The translations under genes and the position numbers were made by a program. DNA of 64,000 nt, from contig NZ_QKVM01000033.1 of the NCBI RefSeq assembly GCF_003231305.1, positions 1-64,000 of the forward strand. The letters run 5' to 3'. Shown in pieces: positions 33,114 through 42,065 of this stretch. The stretch is from Pseudomonas sichuanensis. GTDB lineage: Bacteria; Pseudomonadota; Gammaproteobacteria; Pseudomonadales; Pseudomonadaceae. Under the pieces are notes generated by a model. That model was not told the origin of the DNA. It worked only from the letters and a program-made list of their open reading frames with translations, and did no database searches. The first letter of the stretch is position 1, and each line of letters starts with the position of its first letter.

Positions 33114-35039
33114 ATGACATCTGCAAACCCGTTCTGGCGCCGGGCAAAACTGCCTCTGGCAGTCAGCCTCGCTTCTACGCTCGCAAGTCCTGCTTTCGCT
33201 GTCAGCTTCAACATTGGGGAAATCGAAGGCCAGTTCGACTCGTCGCTCTCCGTGGGCGCCAGCTGGTCGACGGCCAATCCGAACAAAAACCTCATCGGTG
33301 CCAACAACGGCGGCAGAGGGTTGTCGCAGACCTCCGACGATGGTCACCTGAACTTCAAGAAGGGCGAGACCTTCTCGAAGATCTTCAAGGGGATCCACGA
33401 CCTCGAACTCAAGTACGGTGACACCGGCGTGTTCGTCCGTGGCAAGTACTGGTACGACTTCGAGCTCAAGGACGAACACCGCGAGTTCAAGGACATCAGC
33501 GACTCCAACCGCAAGGAAGGCGCCAAGTCCTCGGGTGCGGAGCTGCTCGATGCCTTCGTCTACCACAACTACAACATCGCCGACCTGCCGGGCACCGTGC
33601 GCCTGGGCAAGCAGGTGGTGAGCTGGGGTGAGAGCACCTTCATCGGTGGCGGCATCAACTCCATCAACCCCATCGACGTCTCGGCGTTTCGCCGCCCAGG
33701 CGCGGAGATCAAGGAAGGCCTGATCCCCGTCAACATGTTCTATGTGTCGCAGAGCCTGACCGACAACCTGACGGCAGAAGGCTTCTACCAGATCGAGTGG
33801 GACCAGACGGTCGTCGACAACTGCGGTACGTTCTTCTCTCAGCCTGACGTAATTGCCGATGGTTGTGACAACAACCTGGCGGTGCTGGCCACACGTAACA
33901 ACGTGGCTCGGGGCCTTGGGCCGCTCTCGGGGCCAGCCCTGCGTGCGCTGACGGCACAAGGGGTGAGCTGGGGTTCGCCTGACGAGGGCGTGATCGTACG
34001 TCGCGGTCCCGACCGTGATGCCCGCGACAGCGGCCAGTTCGGTTTGGCCCTGCGCTACATGTACGAACCGCTGAACACCGAGTTCGGCGGCTACTTCATG
34101 AACTATCACAGCCGTGCACCGATCTTCAGTGGGCGTGGCGCCGCGGCCCGCTTCTATAACCCGGCCAACCTGGCAGGCGCTCTGATCGGCGCTGGGGTTC
34201 CACCCGCTGCTGCAACCAACCCGGCTTTGCTCCAGCAGCTCATGCCGCTCTATGTCGCGGGCAACTCCAGCTACTACGTGGAGTACCCAGAGGACATCCG
34301 CCTGTACGGCCTGAGCTTCTCCACGACCTTGCCCACTGGCACGGCCTGGAGCGGTGAAATCAGCTACCGGCCGAATGCGCCGGTGCAGTTGAACACCACC
34401 GATATCCTGTATTCGGGCCTGACGCCGCTTGACCCTAACGCATCGGTCCTGAAGGGCACGGCGAACACCGATCAGCCAGGCTATCGCCGTAAAGAGATCA
34501 CCCAGCTGCAAACCACCTTCACCCACTTCTTCGACCAGGTGATGGGGGCAGAGCGCCTGACCATGGTGGGTGAAGTGGGCTGGACCCACGTGGGCGGCCT
34601 GGAAAGCACCTCCAAGGCACGCTATGGCCGTGACCCGGTCTATGGCCCAGGGCCGCTGCCCAACGGCCGCTGCCAAAGCCTGAACGCCAGCACCCTGGCG
34701 GCCGCCGACAAGAACAACCTGACGCGCTACTGCGAAAACGATGGCTATACCACCGCCGACTCCTGGGGTTATCGCGTGCGTGCCATCTGGGACTACAACA
34801 ACGTCTTCGCCGGCGTGAACCTGCGCCCCAGCGTGGCCTGGTCCCACGACGTCGATGGCTACTCCCCTGGCCCTGGCGGCGCCTTCGAGGAAGGCCGCAA
34901 GGCGGTCAGCCTGGGCCTGGACGCCGAGTACCAGAACACCTACACCGCGAGCCTGTCGTACACCAACTTCTTCGACGGCAAGTACACCACCGTGGATGAC
35001 CGCGACTTCGTCGCCCTCAGCTTCGGCGTGAACTTCTAA
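33114..35039 (+). CDS. DUF1302 outer-membrane beta-barrel protein
   Basis: The 641-residue protein has a signal peptide (KLPLAVSLASTLASPAFA), an amphipathic beta-rich body and a C-terminal phenylalanine (ALSFGVNF), the BAM recognition ending of outer-membrane barrels. DUF1302 proteins almost always occur beside DUF1329, here 26 nt downstream. TGGAG lies upstream of the ATG at 33114. The pair is often linked to lipid, ester or hydrocarbon growth loci; the transported substrate is unknown. Confidence 0.9.
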   Translation: MTSANPFWRRAKLPLAVSLASTLASPAFAVSFNIGEIEGQFDSSLSVGASWSTANPNKNLIGANNGGRGLSQTSDDGHLNFKKGETFSKIFKGIHDLELKYGDTGVFVRGKYWYDFELKDEHREFKDISDSNRKEGAKSSGAELLDAFVYHNYNIADLPGTVRLGKQVVSWGESTFIGGGINSINPIDVSAFRRPGAEIKEGLIPVNMFYVSQSLTDNLTAEGFYQIEWDQTVVDNCGTFFSQPDVIADGCDNNLAVLATRNNVARGLGPLSGPALRALTAQGVSWGSPDEGVIVRRGPDRDARDSGQFGLALRYMYEPLNTEFGGYFMNYHSRAPIFSGRGAAARFYNPANLAGALIGAGVPPAAATNPALLQQLMPLYVAGNSSYYVEYPEDIRLYGLSFSTTLPTGTAWSGEISYRPNAPVQLNTTDILYSGLTPLDPNASVLKGTANTDQPGYRRKEITQLQTTFTHFFDQVMGAERLTMVGEVGWTHVGGLESTSKARYGRDPVYGPGPLPNGRCQSLNASTLAAADKNNLTRYCENDGYTTADSWGYRVRAIWDYNNVFAGVNLRPSVAWSHDVDGYSPGPGGAFEEGRKAVSLGLDAEYQNTYTASLSYTNFFDGKYTTVDDRDFVALSFGVNF

Positions 35040-35065
35040 GCACATTGATCCAGGACGACAACAGA

Positions 35066-36430
35066 ATGAAAACGACCACACGTCTGCTGCAAGCCGGTGT
35101 ACTGGGCCTGTCCCTGTTGGCTACCAGCGTCATGGCTGCGGTGTCCGCCGACGAGGCGGCCAAGCTGGGCGCATCGCTGACCCCCATGGGGGCGGAAAAA
35201 GCCGGCAACGCCGATGGCTCGATCGGCCCGTGGGAACCGCTGTCGAAGAGCGCTGGCAGCGCCGACAGCAAGGGCTTCCTCTCCGACCCTTACGGCAGTG
35301 AAAAACCCCTGTTCACCATCACCGCGCAGAACGTCGACCAGTACAAGGCCAAGCTTTCGCCTGGCCAGCTGGCGATGTTCCAGCGCTACCCGGACACCTA
35401 CAAGATCCCGGTATACAAGACCCACCGCGGCTCCACGGTGCCGGACGACGTCTTTGCGGCGATCAAGCAAAACGCCACCAAGACCACCCTGGTAGCGGGC
35501 GGCAACGGCCTGGAGAACTTCCAGACCGCCGTGCCTTTCCCGATTCCCAAGGATGGCCTTGAGGTGATCTGGAACCACATCACCCGCTACCGTGGCGGTA
35601 GCGTGACCCGACTGGTCACTCAAGCCACCCCGCAGCAGAACGGCTCCTATAGCCTGGTGTACTTCCAGGACCAGTTCGTCTTCCGCGACAAGATGAAGGA
35701 CTTCGATCCCGCCAACCCGGGCAACATCCTGTTCTATTTCAAGCAGGAAGTGACTGCGCCAGCCCGCCTGGCCGGTACCGTACTGCTGGTTCACGAAACC
35801 CTCGACCAGGTCAAGGAGCCGCGCAAGGCATGGATCTACAACGCCGGCCAGCGTCGGGTACGCCAGGCACCGCAAGTGTCGTATGACGGTCCGGGCACTG
35901 CCGCCGACGGTCTGCGCACCTCCGACAACCTGGACATGTACAACGGTGCCCCGGACCGCTACGACTGGAAACTCGAAGGCAAGAAGGAGATGTACATCGC
36001 CGCCAACGCCTTCAAGCTCGACGACCCGAAACTCAAGTACGGCGACATCATCAAGGCCGGGCACATCAACCAGGACCTGTCGCGCTACGAGCTGCGCCGT
36101 GTCTGGCATGTGGTTGCCACGCTCAAGCCGGGCCAGCGCCACATCTATGCCAAACGTGACTTCTACATCGACGAGGACACCTGGCAAGCCGCAGTGATCG
36201 ACCAATACGACGGCCGCGGGCAACTGTGGCGTATCTCCGAGGCCCACGCCCAGCCGTACTACAACGTGCAGGTGCCGTGGTACACCCTGGAAGCCATCTA
36301 CGACCTGCAGTCTGGCCGTTACCTGGCCCTGGGCATGAAAAACGAAGAGAAGAGTGCCTACAACTTCGGCTTCAGTGCCAGCAAGGCCGAGTTCCAGCCA
36401 GCGGCCCTGCGCCAGGCGGGGGTGCGATGA
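35066..36430 (+). CDS. DUF1329 periplasmic protein
   Basis: The 454-residue protein has a signal peptide (LGLSLLATSVMA) and a mature domain of the LolA-like DUF1329 family, so it may carry a hydrophobic molecule between the outer-membrane DUF1302 barrel and the inner membrane. Start at 35066 follows AGGACGACAACAG; the frame from 35045 lacks a ribosome site. A strong terminator follows at 36464, ending the two-gene unit. Confidence 0.9.
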   Translation: MKTTTRLLQAGVLGLSLLATSVMAAVSADEAAKLGASLTPMGAEKAGNADGSIGPWEPLSKSAGSADSKGFLSDPYGSEKPLFTITAQNVDQYKAKLSPGQLAMFQRYPDTYKIPVYKTHRGSTVPDDVFAAIKQNATKTTLVAGGNGLENFQTAVPFPIPKDGLEVIWNHITRYRGGSVTRLVTQATPQQNGSYSLVYFQDQFVFRDKMKDFDPANPGNILFYFKQEVTAPARLAGTVLLVHETLDQVKEPRKAWIYNAGQRRVRQAPQVSYDGPGTAADGLRTSDNLDMYNGAPDRYDWKLEGKKEMYIAANAFKLDDPKLKYGDIIKAGHINQDLSRYELRRVWHVVATLKPGQRHIYAKRDFYIDEDTWQAAVIDQYDGRGQLWRISEAHAQPYYNVQVPWYTLEAIYDLQSGRYLALGMKNEEKSAYNFGFSASKAEFQPAALRQAGVR

Positions 36431-36463
36431 ACTGACTGTTACACACTTCTTGTGAACTCCCAG

Positions 36464-36490
36464 AACGCCCCGGCTTGCCGGGGCGTTTCT
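36464..36490 (+). terminator. Intrinsic terminator after the DUF1329 gene
   Basis: AACGCCCCGGC pairs with GCCGGGGCGTT around a 2-nt centre, followed by TCTGTT; 34 nt after the stop codon. Confidence 0.85.
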
Positions 36491-36501
36491 GTTGTAAGGG
36501 G

Positions 36502-36699
36502 CTACTGTCGTCGAGAACCTTCGAGGTGATTTGGTTGATGGGGTGTCATCAATCGAGATGATGTCCATCGCCAGCGTTTCTTTTTGTCGTAGTCTTTTTT
36601 GGCTAAATCGCCGCCATCATCTTCAAATGCATAGCATTTGCCGCTAGTCTCGCAAAAATCCATATCGCCGTAGTCTTCCAAACAGAACGAGCCGGCCAT
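36502..36699 (-). CDS. Possible small acidic ORF in an AT-richer patch
   Basis: On the minus strand 65 residues run from an ATG at 36699 to a stop at 36502: MAGSFCLEDYGDMDFCETSG, then CYAFEDDGGDLAKKDYDKKK and a basic tail. Base composition is distinctly AT-richer than in its neighbours and the residues are low-complexity but not random. The start overlaps the LuxR start codon on the other strand, and the ribosome site is weak (GGACAGG). It may be a real small gene, a decayed fragment of an acquired gene, or merely leader sequence. Confidence 0.25.
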   Translation of the reverse strand: MAGSFCLEDYGDMDFCETSGKCYAFEDDGGDLAKKDYDKKKRWRWTSSRLMTPHQPNHLEGSRRQ

Positions 36700-39415
36700 G
36701 ACAGACCTGTCCCGTATGCATGGAGTCGCCAGCCAGGCCTTGGGCCTGCTGGACGGGCGTTTCTTCAGGCCACCCCTGCCCGACGCCCACGTACCGAGAG
36801 CCCGCCTGTGCCAGCGCCTGCAGGCGGGGCTGGATGGGCGCTTACTGTTGGTCAACGCGCCAGCCGGCTTTGGCAAGAGTTCGCTTGCCATCGAGTTCTG
36901 CCAGGAGCTGCCTGGCCATTGGCGCAGCCTCTGGCTGGGCCTGAGCCAGCGCGATGCCGACCCTGGTCGCTTCCTCGAGCGCTTGCTTGAAGGGCTGCAG
37001 CAGTTCTGCCCGGCGTTGGGAGGCCAAGCCCTGGGGCTGCTGAAAATGCGTCAGCGCCACCAACCCTTTGCCTTTGAAGAGTGGCTCGATGGCCTGCTCG
37101 ACGAGCTTGCGCTGTACCTGCAGCCCGATACCCCCCTGCTGCTGGTCCTGGACGACTACCACCTCGCCCAAGGGGCAGTACTCGATCGCTGTCTGCAGTT
37201 TTTCCTCAATCATCTGCCTGCCGGGTTGGTGCTGTTGGTCACCAGCCGGCAGCGGCCAGACTGGCACCTGGCGCGCCTGCGGCTGTCGCGCCAATTGGTC
37301 GAACTCAACGAGCAGGACTTGCGCCTGACCCCCGATGAAGCCTTGGCGGTGATTGGCCGCCAACCCACCGGCTTGCGTGGCCAGGCGCTCGATAACCTGA
37401 TCCAGCGCAGCGACGGTTGGGTGGCGGGGCTGCGTTTCTGGCAACTGGCGGCCAGTGAGTCGGGTGACGAGCATGCCTTGCCGCAGGCGTTGCACGGCGG
37501 CGAAGGCTTGATCCGTGATTACCTGCTCGAGGAAGTCATCGACATCCTGCCCGCGCCCGTGCAGGCATTTCTTTACGACACCGCTTGCCAGGAGCGCTTT
37601 TGCGCTGAGCTGTGCGACGCGGTGCGCGAGCGTGACGACAGTGCACAGGCGCTGAGCTACCTGCAGGCCCATCAGGTCTTCCTGGTGCCGCTCGATGAGC
37701 ATGGGCGCTGGTTCCGTTACCACCACCTGTTCTCCGACCTGCTGCGCAGTCGGCAGGCCAGCGAGCCGCTGGCGAGCTTGCATCTGCGTGCCTGTCGTTG
37801 GTTCGAGGGCCAGGGGCTGCTGGATGAGGCGGTAGAGCAGGCATTGCGTGCCGGGCACCTCGACGTGGCGGCGGACCTGGTGCAGAGCTTGTCGGAAGAG
37901 CAACTGCTGGCCGAGCAGAACGTCGGCATGCTGCTGCGCTGGAAAATGGACTTGCCTGACAGCTTGCTGATCAGCACGCCCCGGCTGATCGTGCTGTACA
38001 GCTGGGCCCTGGGGCTGGCTTGCCAGCTGGACGCGGCCGAAGAGCTTGCAGGTTATCTGAGCCGCTTCCTGCCGGCGCCGTCGGCCACGGCGCAGAAGTC
38101 GATGCTGGCCCAGTGGCTGGCGCTCAGCGGCGTGATCGCCCGCGGCCGCGGCGATCGCGAGCGCACCCTGGCTTACTGCACGCAAGCACTGCGCAGCCTG
38201 CCTCGCAAGCGCTACGGGCAACGCCTGGTGTGTCTTTCCACGCTGTCCAACCTGGCCATCGCCGATGGTGATTTCTGGCGGGCGCGTGGCTGGAACCGCG
38301 AGGCGCTCGAGTTGGCCCAGCGTGTCGGCAACCCGTTGTTCGAGGCATTGGCGCATTACGACCGTGCACGTGTGCTGCATGCCCGTGGCGAAGTGCGGCG
38401 CGCGCTGGATGAAGTGCGTCAGGGCCTGCAGCGGCTGCAGGGGTTGTCGGGGCAGCGGCTGTACGCCGTGCGGGCCCGGCTCACCTTGTACGAAGGCTAT
38501 CTGCTTGCGGCTGGCCTGCAGCCTGGCCAGGGGCGCGCACGCTTGCGTGCGGGGCTCAGCGAAGCACGCACCTGCCGTGACATCAGCGTGCTTATCGGTC
38601 ACTGCGTGATCGCCTCGCTCGAGGGGCGTGAAAGGCGTTTCACCGAGGCGTTTGCGGAGCTGGCCGAGGCGGAGCGGCTGATGCACATCTGGGATGTTCC
38701 GCCGATCTTCTACCTGGCCATGATTACGCTGGTGAAGTGCGAGCTCTGGATCGCCCAGGGGCGCACAGACCTCGCCGAGTCCTGGCTGCTGCGCCTGGGC
38801 CAGACCTACGGCGGCAAGCTGCCCGCCGCCGCACCGGAGTTTCACCCCTTGCTGCCCTTGCACATCGAGCTGCAGCAGGCGCTGCTCGATCGCGTGCTGC
38901 AGCGCCCGCGCGAGGCCGAGTCGCGCTTGCAGGCACTGGTCGAGCGTGGCCAGGCCAATGGCGGCATGACACTGGTGGTCAGTGCGTCGTGCCAGCTGAT
39001 CGAACTGCTGCTGGCCGAAGGCCGTGAGCCCGAAGCCTGCAAGTGCTTGGCGCACGCCATGGAGGCTGCGCAAGGGGGCGCGCTGCAGGCCTTCGCGCGG
39101 CTTGTCGAGGAGCACCCGCAGTGGTTGCGCGATCAACTCGAGCTCAGAGCTGCCTGCCCGGCCCAGGCGGAGCTGCTGGCGCGCTTGCCCGAGGCGCTGA
39201 CCACCGCCAATGGGGCCTCTGAAGCCTTGAGTGCGCGCGAACTCGCGGTGCTGGAGCTGATTGCCCAGGGCTGCTCGAACCAGCAGATCAGTGAGCGGCT
39301 GTTCATTTCGCTGCATACGGTCAAGACCCACGCCAGCCATATCAACAGCAAGCTTGGGGTAGAGCGGCGCACGCAAGCCGTCGCCAGGGCCAAGTCTCTG
39401 GGCATGCTGGCCTGA
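36698..39415 (+). CDS. MalT-like LuxR-family ATP-binding regulator (LAL)
   Basis: The 905-residue protein has Walker A APAGFGKS at 54-61 and Walker B LLLVLDDYH near 148-155, a long helical repeat region (about 350-800, TPR-like), and a C-terminal LuxR helix-turn-helix (LSARELAVLELIAQGCSNQQ). LAL regulators of this type bind a small inducer and activate adjacent catabolic genes, so control of the acyl-CoA ligase/DUF1302/DUF1329 genes is the natural inference. It is transcribed from its own promoter in the AT-rich gap. Confidence 0.87.
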   Translation: MTDLSRMHGVASQALGLLDGRFFRPPLPDAHVPRARLCQRLQAGLDGRLLLVNAPAGFGKSSLAIEFCQELPGHWRSLWLGLSQRDADPGRFLERLLEGLQQFCPALGGQALGLLKMRQRHQPFAFEEWLDGLLDELALYLQPDTPLLLVLDDYHLAQGAVLDRCLQFFLNHLPAGLVLLVTSRQRPDWHLARLRLSRQLVELNEQDLRLTPDEALAVIGRQPTGLRGQALDNLIQRSDGWVAGLRFWQLAASESGDEHALPQALHGGEGLIRDYLLEEVIDILPAPVQAFLYDTACQERFCAELCDAVRERDDSAQALSYLQAHQVFLVPLDEHGRWFRYHHLFSDLLRSRQASEPLASLHLRACRWFEGQGLLDEAVEQALRAGHLDVAADLVQSLSEEQLLAEQNVGMLLRWKMDLPDSLLISTPRLIVLYSWALGLACQLDAAEELAGYLSRFLPAPSATAQKSMLAQWLALSGVIARGRGDRERTLAYCTQALRSLPRKRYGQRLVCLSTLSNLAIADGDFWRARGWNREALELAQRVGNPLFEALAHYDRARVLHARGEVRRALDEVRQGLQRLQGLSGQRLYAVRARLTLYEGYLLAAGLQPGQGRARLRAGLSEARTCRDISVLIGHCVIASLEGRERRFTEAFAELAEAERLMHIWDVPPIFYLAMITLVKCELWIAQGRTDLAESWLLRLGQTYGGKLPAAAPEFHPLLPLHIELQQALLDRVLQRPREAESRLQALVERGQANGGMTLVVSASCQLIELLLAEGREPEACKCLAHAMEAAQGGALQAFARLVEEHPQWLRDQLELRAACPAQAELLARLPEALTTANGASEALSARELAVLELIAQGCSNQQISERLFISLHTVKTHASHINSKLGVERRTQAVARAKSLGMLA

Positions 39416-39577
39416 AGGCTGGCCCAGGTGCACGCCGGCCGCTAAAATGGTGGCCACTGGCTACCCTGGCGCACTGCTTTTTCCCCACTCATCTTTGTGC
39501 AGAGGCTGCCGATACACATTTCGGCGTCTTGCATTGCCACGCGCCAATTTCCCTTCTTCCTTCTACAGGTCGTGTTG

Positions 39578-41185
39578 ATGCTGCAGTACGGGCAAAAAAG
39601 CTTTCTGATCGTCGACGACTTCACTGACTTTCGCACGTCGACGCGCTCCATGTTGCGCGAGCTGGGTGCACGCGACGTGGACACCGCCGACAGTGGCGAG
39701 CAGGCGCTGCGCATGTGTGGGCAGAAGCGCTATGACTTCGTTTTGCAGGACTTTCACCTGGGCGATGGCAAGAAGAACGGCCAGCAGGTGCTTGAGGACC
39801 TGATTCTCGACAAGCTGATCAGCCATGAGTGCGTGTTCATCATGGTCACCGCTGAAAGCAGCCAGGCCATCGTGCTGAGTGCCATCGAGCACGAGCCTGA
39901 CGCTTACCTGACCAAGCCTTTCAACCGCGTAGGCCTGGCCCAGCGCCTCGAGAAGCTGGTTCAGCGCAAGACCCTGCTCAAACCGATTCTCCAGGCCCTT
40001 GACCGTGGTCGCCCGGCTGAAGTGATGACGGCCTGTGCCGAGCTGTGCAAGCAGGACCCTCGCTTTGCGCCGCTGTGCCTGCGCTATCGTGCCGATGCGC
40101 TGCGCGATCTCAACCGCTTCGAAGAACTGGAAAAATTCCTCAAAGGCATCCTCGCCAGCCGCCCGCAACCGTGGGTCTATGCGGCGCTGGGCAGCTTGCT
40201 GCACAAGCGCGGCCAGCATGCCCAGGCGCAGGGTGTATACGAACAGGCGCTCAAGGCCTTCCCGATCATGCCCAGCCTGTATGACGGCATGGCCGAGGTG
40301 CTGGTGGCCCAGGGTGAGAGCCGGCGTGCCCAGCACATGCTCGAGGAGGCGGTACGATTGTCGCCGCTGGCGGTGCGCCGGCAAGCCGCGCTGGGCAAGC
40401 TGGCGCTGGACAATGCCGACTTCGAGGGTGCTTCCAAAGCGTTTCGGCATGCTGTCAGCCAAGGCCAGAGTTCGCGCTACAAGAGTGCCGAAACCAACCT
40501 GGGGCTGGCCCAGGCATTGATGAACAAGAATGCTGGCAACGGTCTCGACGCGCGAACCCGGGTCGAGATCAACAGTGTGCTCAGTGAAGTGGCCAAGGAA
40601 AACGTCGAGGACCAGGGCCTGCAAGTGCGGGCGCGGTTGATGAAGGCGGCGAGCCTGCAGCAGGCGGGCGATGCGGAGACAGCCGCCAAGCTCACCGAAC
40701 AGGCCATGCAACGCCTGGAGAAGATGGAGCAGTTCTTCTCGGTCGAGGCGGCGCTGACCGTGGCCAAGCAACTGCAGCAGCTGGGCCAGGACGCGGCGGG
40801 CACCTCGATTCTCAAAGGCTGCGTGGAAACCTACGGCGACGATCCCAAGGTCATGCAGAGCGTAGCCAAACTTACCGATGACCCGGTGGTGCTCGGTGCG
40901 GTGACCGAGGCGGTCGACCTAAACCGTCAAGGCGTGCGCAGCTACCAGGGCGGGCAGCTCAGCGAGGCGCTGGGCATGTTCCGCAAGGCGCTGTCGCTGC
41001 AGCCGAAGAACATCAGCATCGCCCTCAATACCGCCCAGGCACTGCTGCGCATCGGTGGCGAGACACCGCCACCGGCATTGATGGAGGAGTGTCGCAGCTG
41101 CCTCACCAGCGTGGCGGGCATCCCTGCCAGCGACAGCCGCTACGATCGCTACCGCAAACTGCACATCCGGGTCTTCGGCGCATGA
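39578..41185 (+). CDS. Response regulator with receiver domain and TPR-like C-terminus
   Basis: The 535-residue protein has an N-terminal CheY-like receiver with VDD acidic pair, phospho-acceptor Asp in DFVLQDFHLG, Thr in MVTAES and Lys in YLTKPF. The remaining ~400 residues are TPR-type helical repeats (for example AALGSLLHKRGQHAQAQGVY) with no DNA-binding or enzymatic domain, so output is probably protein-protein binding. AGGT lies before ATG 39578; the 3' end overlaps the kinase gene (ATGA). Confidence 0.86.
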   Translation: MLQYGQKSFLIVDDFTDFRTSTRSMLRELGARDVDTADSGEQALRMCGQKRYDFVLQDFHLGDGKKNGQQVLEDLILDKLISHECVFIMVTAESSQAIVLSAIEHEPDAYLTKPFNRVGLAQRLEKLVQRKTLLKPILQALDRGRPAEVMTACAELCKQDPRFAPLCLRYRADALRDLNRFEELEKFLKGILASRPQPWVYAALGSLLHKRGQHAQAQGVYEQALKAFPIMPSLYDGMAEVLVAQGESRRAQHMLEEAVRLSPLAVRRQAALGKLALDNADFEGASKAFRHAVSQGQSSRYKSAETNLGLAQALMNKNAGNGLDARTRVEINSVLSEVAKENVEDQGLQVRARLMKAASLQQAGDAETAAKLTEQAMQRLEKMEQFFSVEAALTVAKQLQQLGQDAAGTSILKGCVETYGDDPKVMQSVAKLTDDPVVLGAVTEAVDLNRQGVRSYQGGQLSEALGMFRKALSLQPKNISIALNTAQALLRIGGETPPPALMEECRSCLTSVAGIPASDSRYDRYRKLHIRVFGA

Positions 41186-41874
41186 ACCACGACAACCAGG
41201 GGCTGGATTTCTCCACGGTGATCGCCTCCACCGTGCACGACCTGAAGAACTCGCTGTCGGCGTTGATCCAGGCGCACAACCAGTGGCTGGCACGGTTGCC
41301 CGAGGCGTTGCAGGGCGGTGCCGAGCAGGGCGTGATGGAGCACGAGTTCCGCCACCTCAACGGCATGCTGGTGCAGATGCTGGGCTTGTACAAACTGGGG
41401 GTGAACCAGCTCCCGGTCTGCCCGGACTACCATGAGTTGGACGACTTCATAGAGGCTCAGCTGGCCGCCCATGAGGAGGTGCTCAAGCATCGCGACATCC
41501 TCGCCACCTGGCGCATCGACACCGAGAGCCCGCTGGGCTTCTTCGACCGCGAACTGGTGGCATCGGTGCTGGCCAACGTGCTGACCAACGCCATCCGCTA
41601 TGCCGGCCACACCTTGCTGATCGGTATCGAGGAGGAGGGCGAGCAGTTGGTGATCAGCGTCAACGACGATGGCGCCGGTTATCCACAGCGCATGCTCGAG
41701 CGCCAGCAGGATTATGTGCAGGGTATCGATCAGCAGAGCGGCAGCACCGGGCTGGGCTTGTACTTCGCTGCGCGCATCGCCGCACTGCATGAGCGCAATG
41801 GCGTGCATGGACGAATCGAGATCGCCAATGGCGGGGCGCTGGGGGGCGGGTTGTTCAGGTTGTATCTGCCCTGA
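41182..41874 (+). CDS. Soluble histidine kinase
   Basis: The 230-residue protein has an H-box TVHDLKNSLSAL near residues 18-29 and a HATPase domain with N-box LANVLTNAIRYA, DDGAGYP and GSTGLGLYFA. No transmembrane segment or PAS/GAF sensor precedes the kinase core, so it probably receives its signal from a partner protein. It overlaps the receiver-TPR gene by four bases, so the two form a two-component pair. Cognate partner inferred from overlap. Confidence 0.87.
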   Translation: MNHDNQGLDFSTVIASTVHDLKNSLSALIQAHNQWLARLPEALQGGAEQGVMEHEFRHLNGMLVQMLGLYKLGVNQLPVCPDYHELDDFIEAQLAAHEEVLKHRDILATWRIDTESPLGFFDRELVASVLANVLTNAIRYAGHTLLIGIEEEGEQLVISVNDDGAGYPQRMLERQQDYVQGIDQQSGSTGLGLYFAARIAALHERNGVHGRIEIANGGALGGGLFRLYLP

Positions 41875-41878
41875 GTGC

Positions 41879-42046
41879 TGGTTTGCAGTTACCCTGAGCG
41901 GCGCCGGTACCCAGACGCAAGGTGTGATGCTGTGCAATCAGCTACGCACGGTAGACCTTGAAGCGAGGGGCGCCAAGCGCATCGAATCCGTTCCTGAAGC
42001 CGTGATCCTGGACGCGCTGGCGCGTGTTCAAACCCTCTTCGATTAA
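41879..42046 (+). pseudogene. mazF: C-terminal remnant of a MazF/PemK-type toxin
   Basis: Just four nt after the kinase stop a frame reads WFAVTLSGAGTQTQGVMLCN, then QLRTVDLEARGAKRI and a helical end to TAA at 42044-42046 (55 residues). This aligns residue by residue with the last third of MazF (F.V.LSG....GV.L..Q..S....ARGA). The N-terminal two-thirds, with the catalytic Arg, and the start codon and mazE antitoxin are missing, and the preceding frame is kinase gene antisense-frame noise. It is therefore a decayed toxin-antitoxin locus. Confidence 0.75.
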
Positions 42047-42065
42047 TTGTGTGCAGTGTCCTGTC

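Noticed and set aside
41669..41878. N-terminal part of a complete MazF-like protein
   Set aside because: The open frame upstream of 41879 is only an alternate reading of the histidine-kinase gene and shows no MazF similarity.
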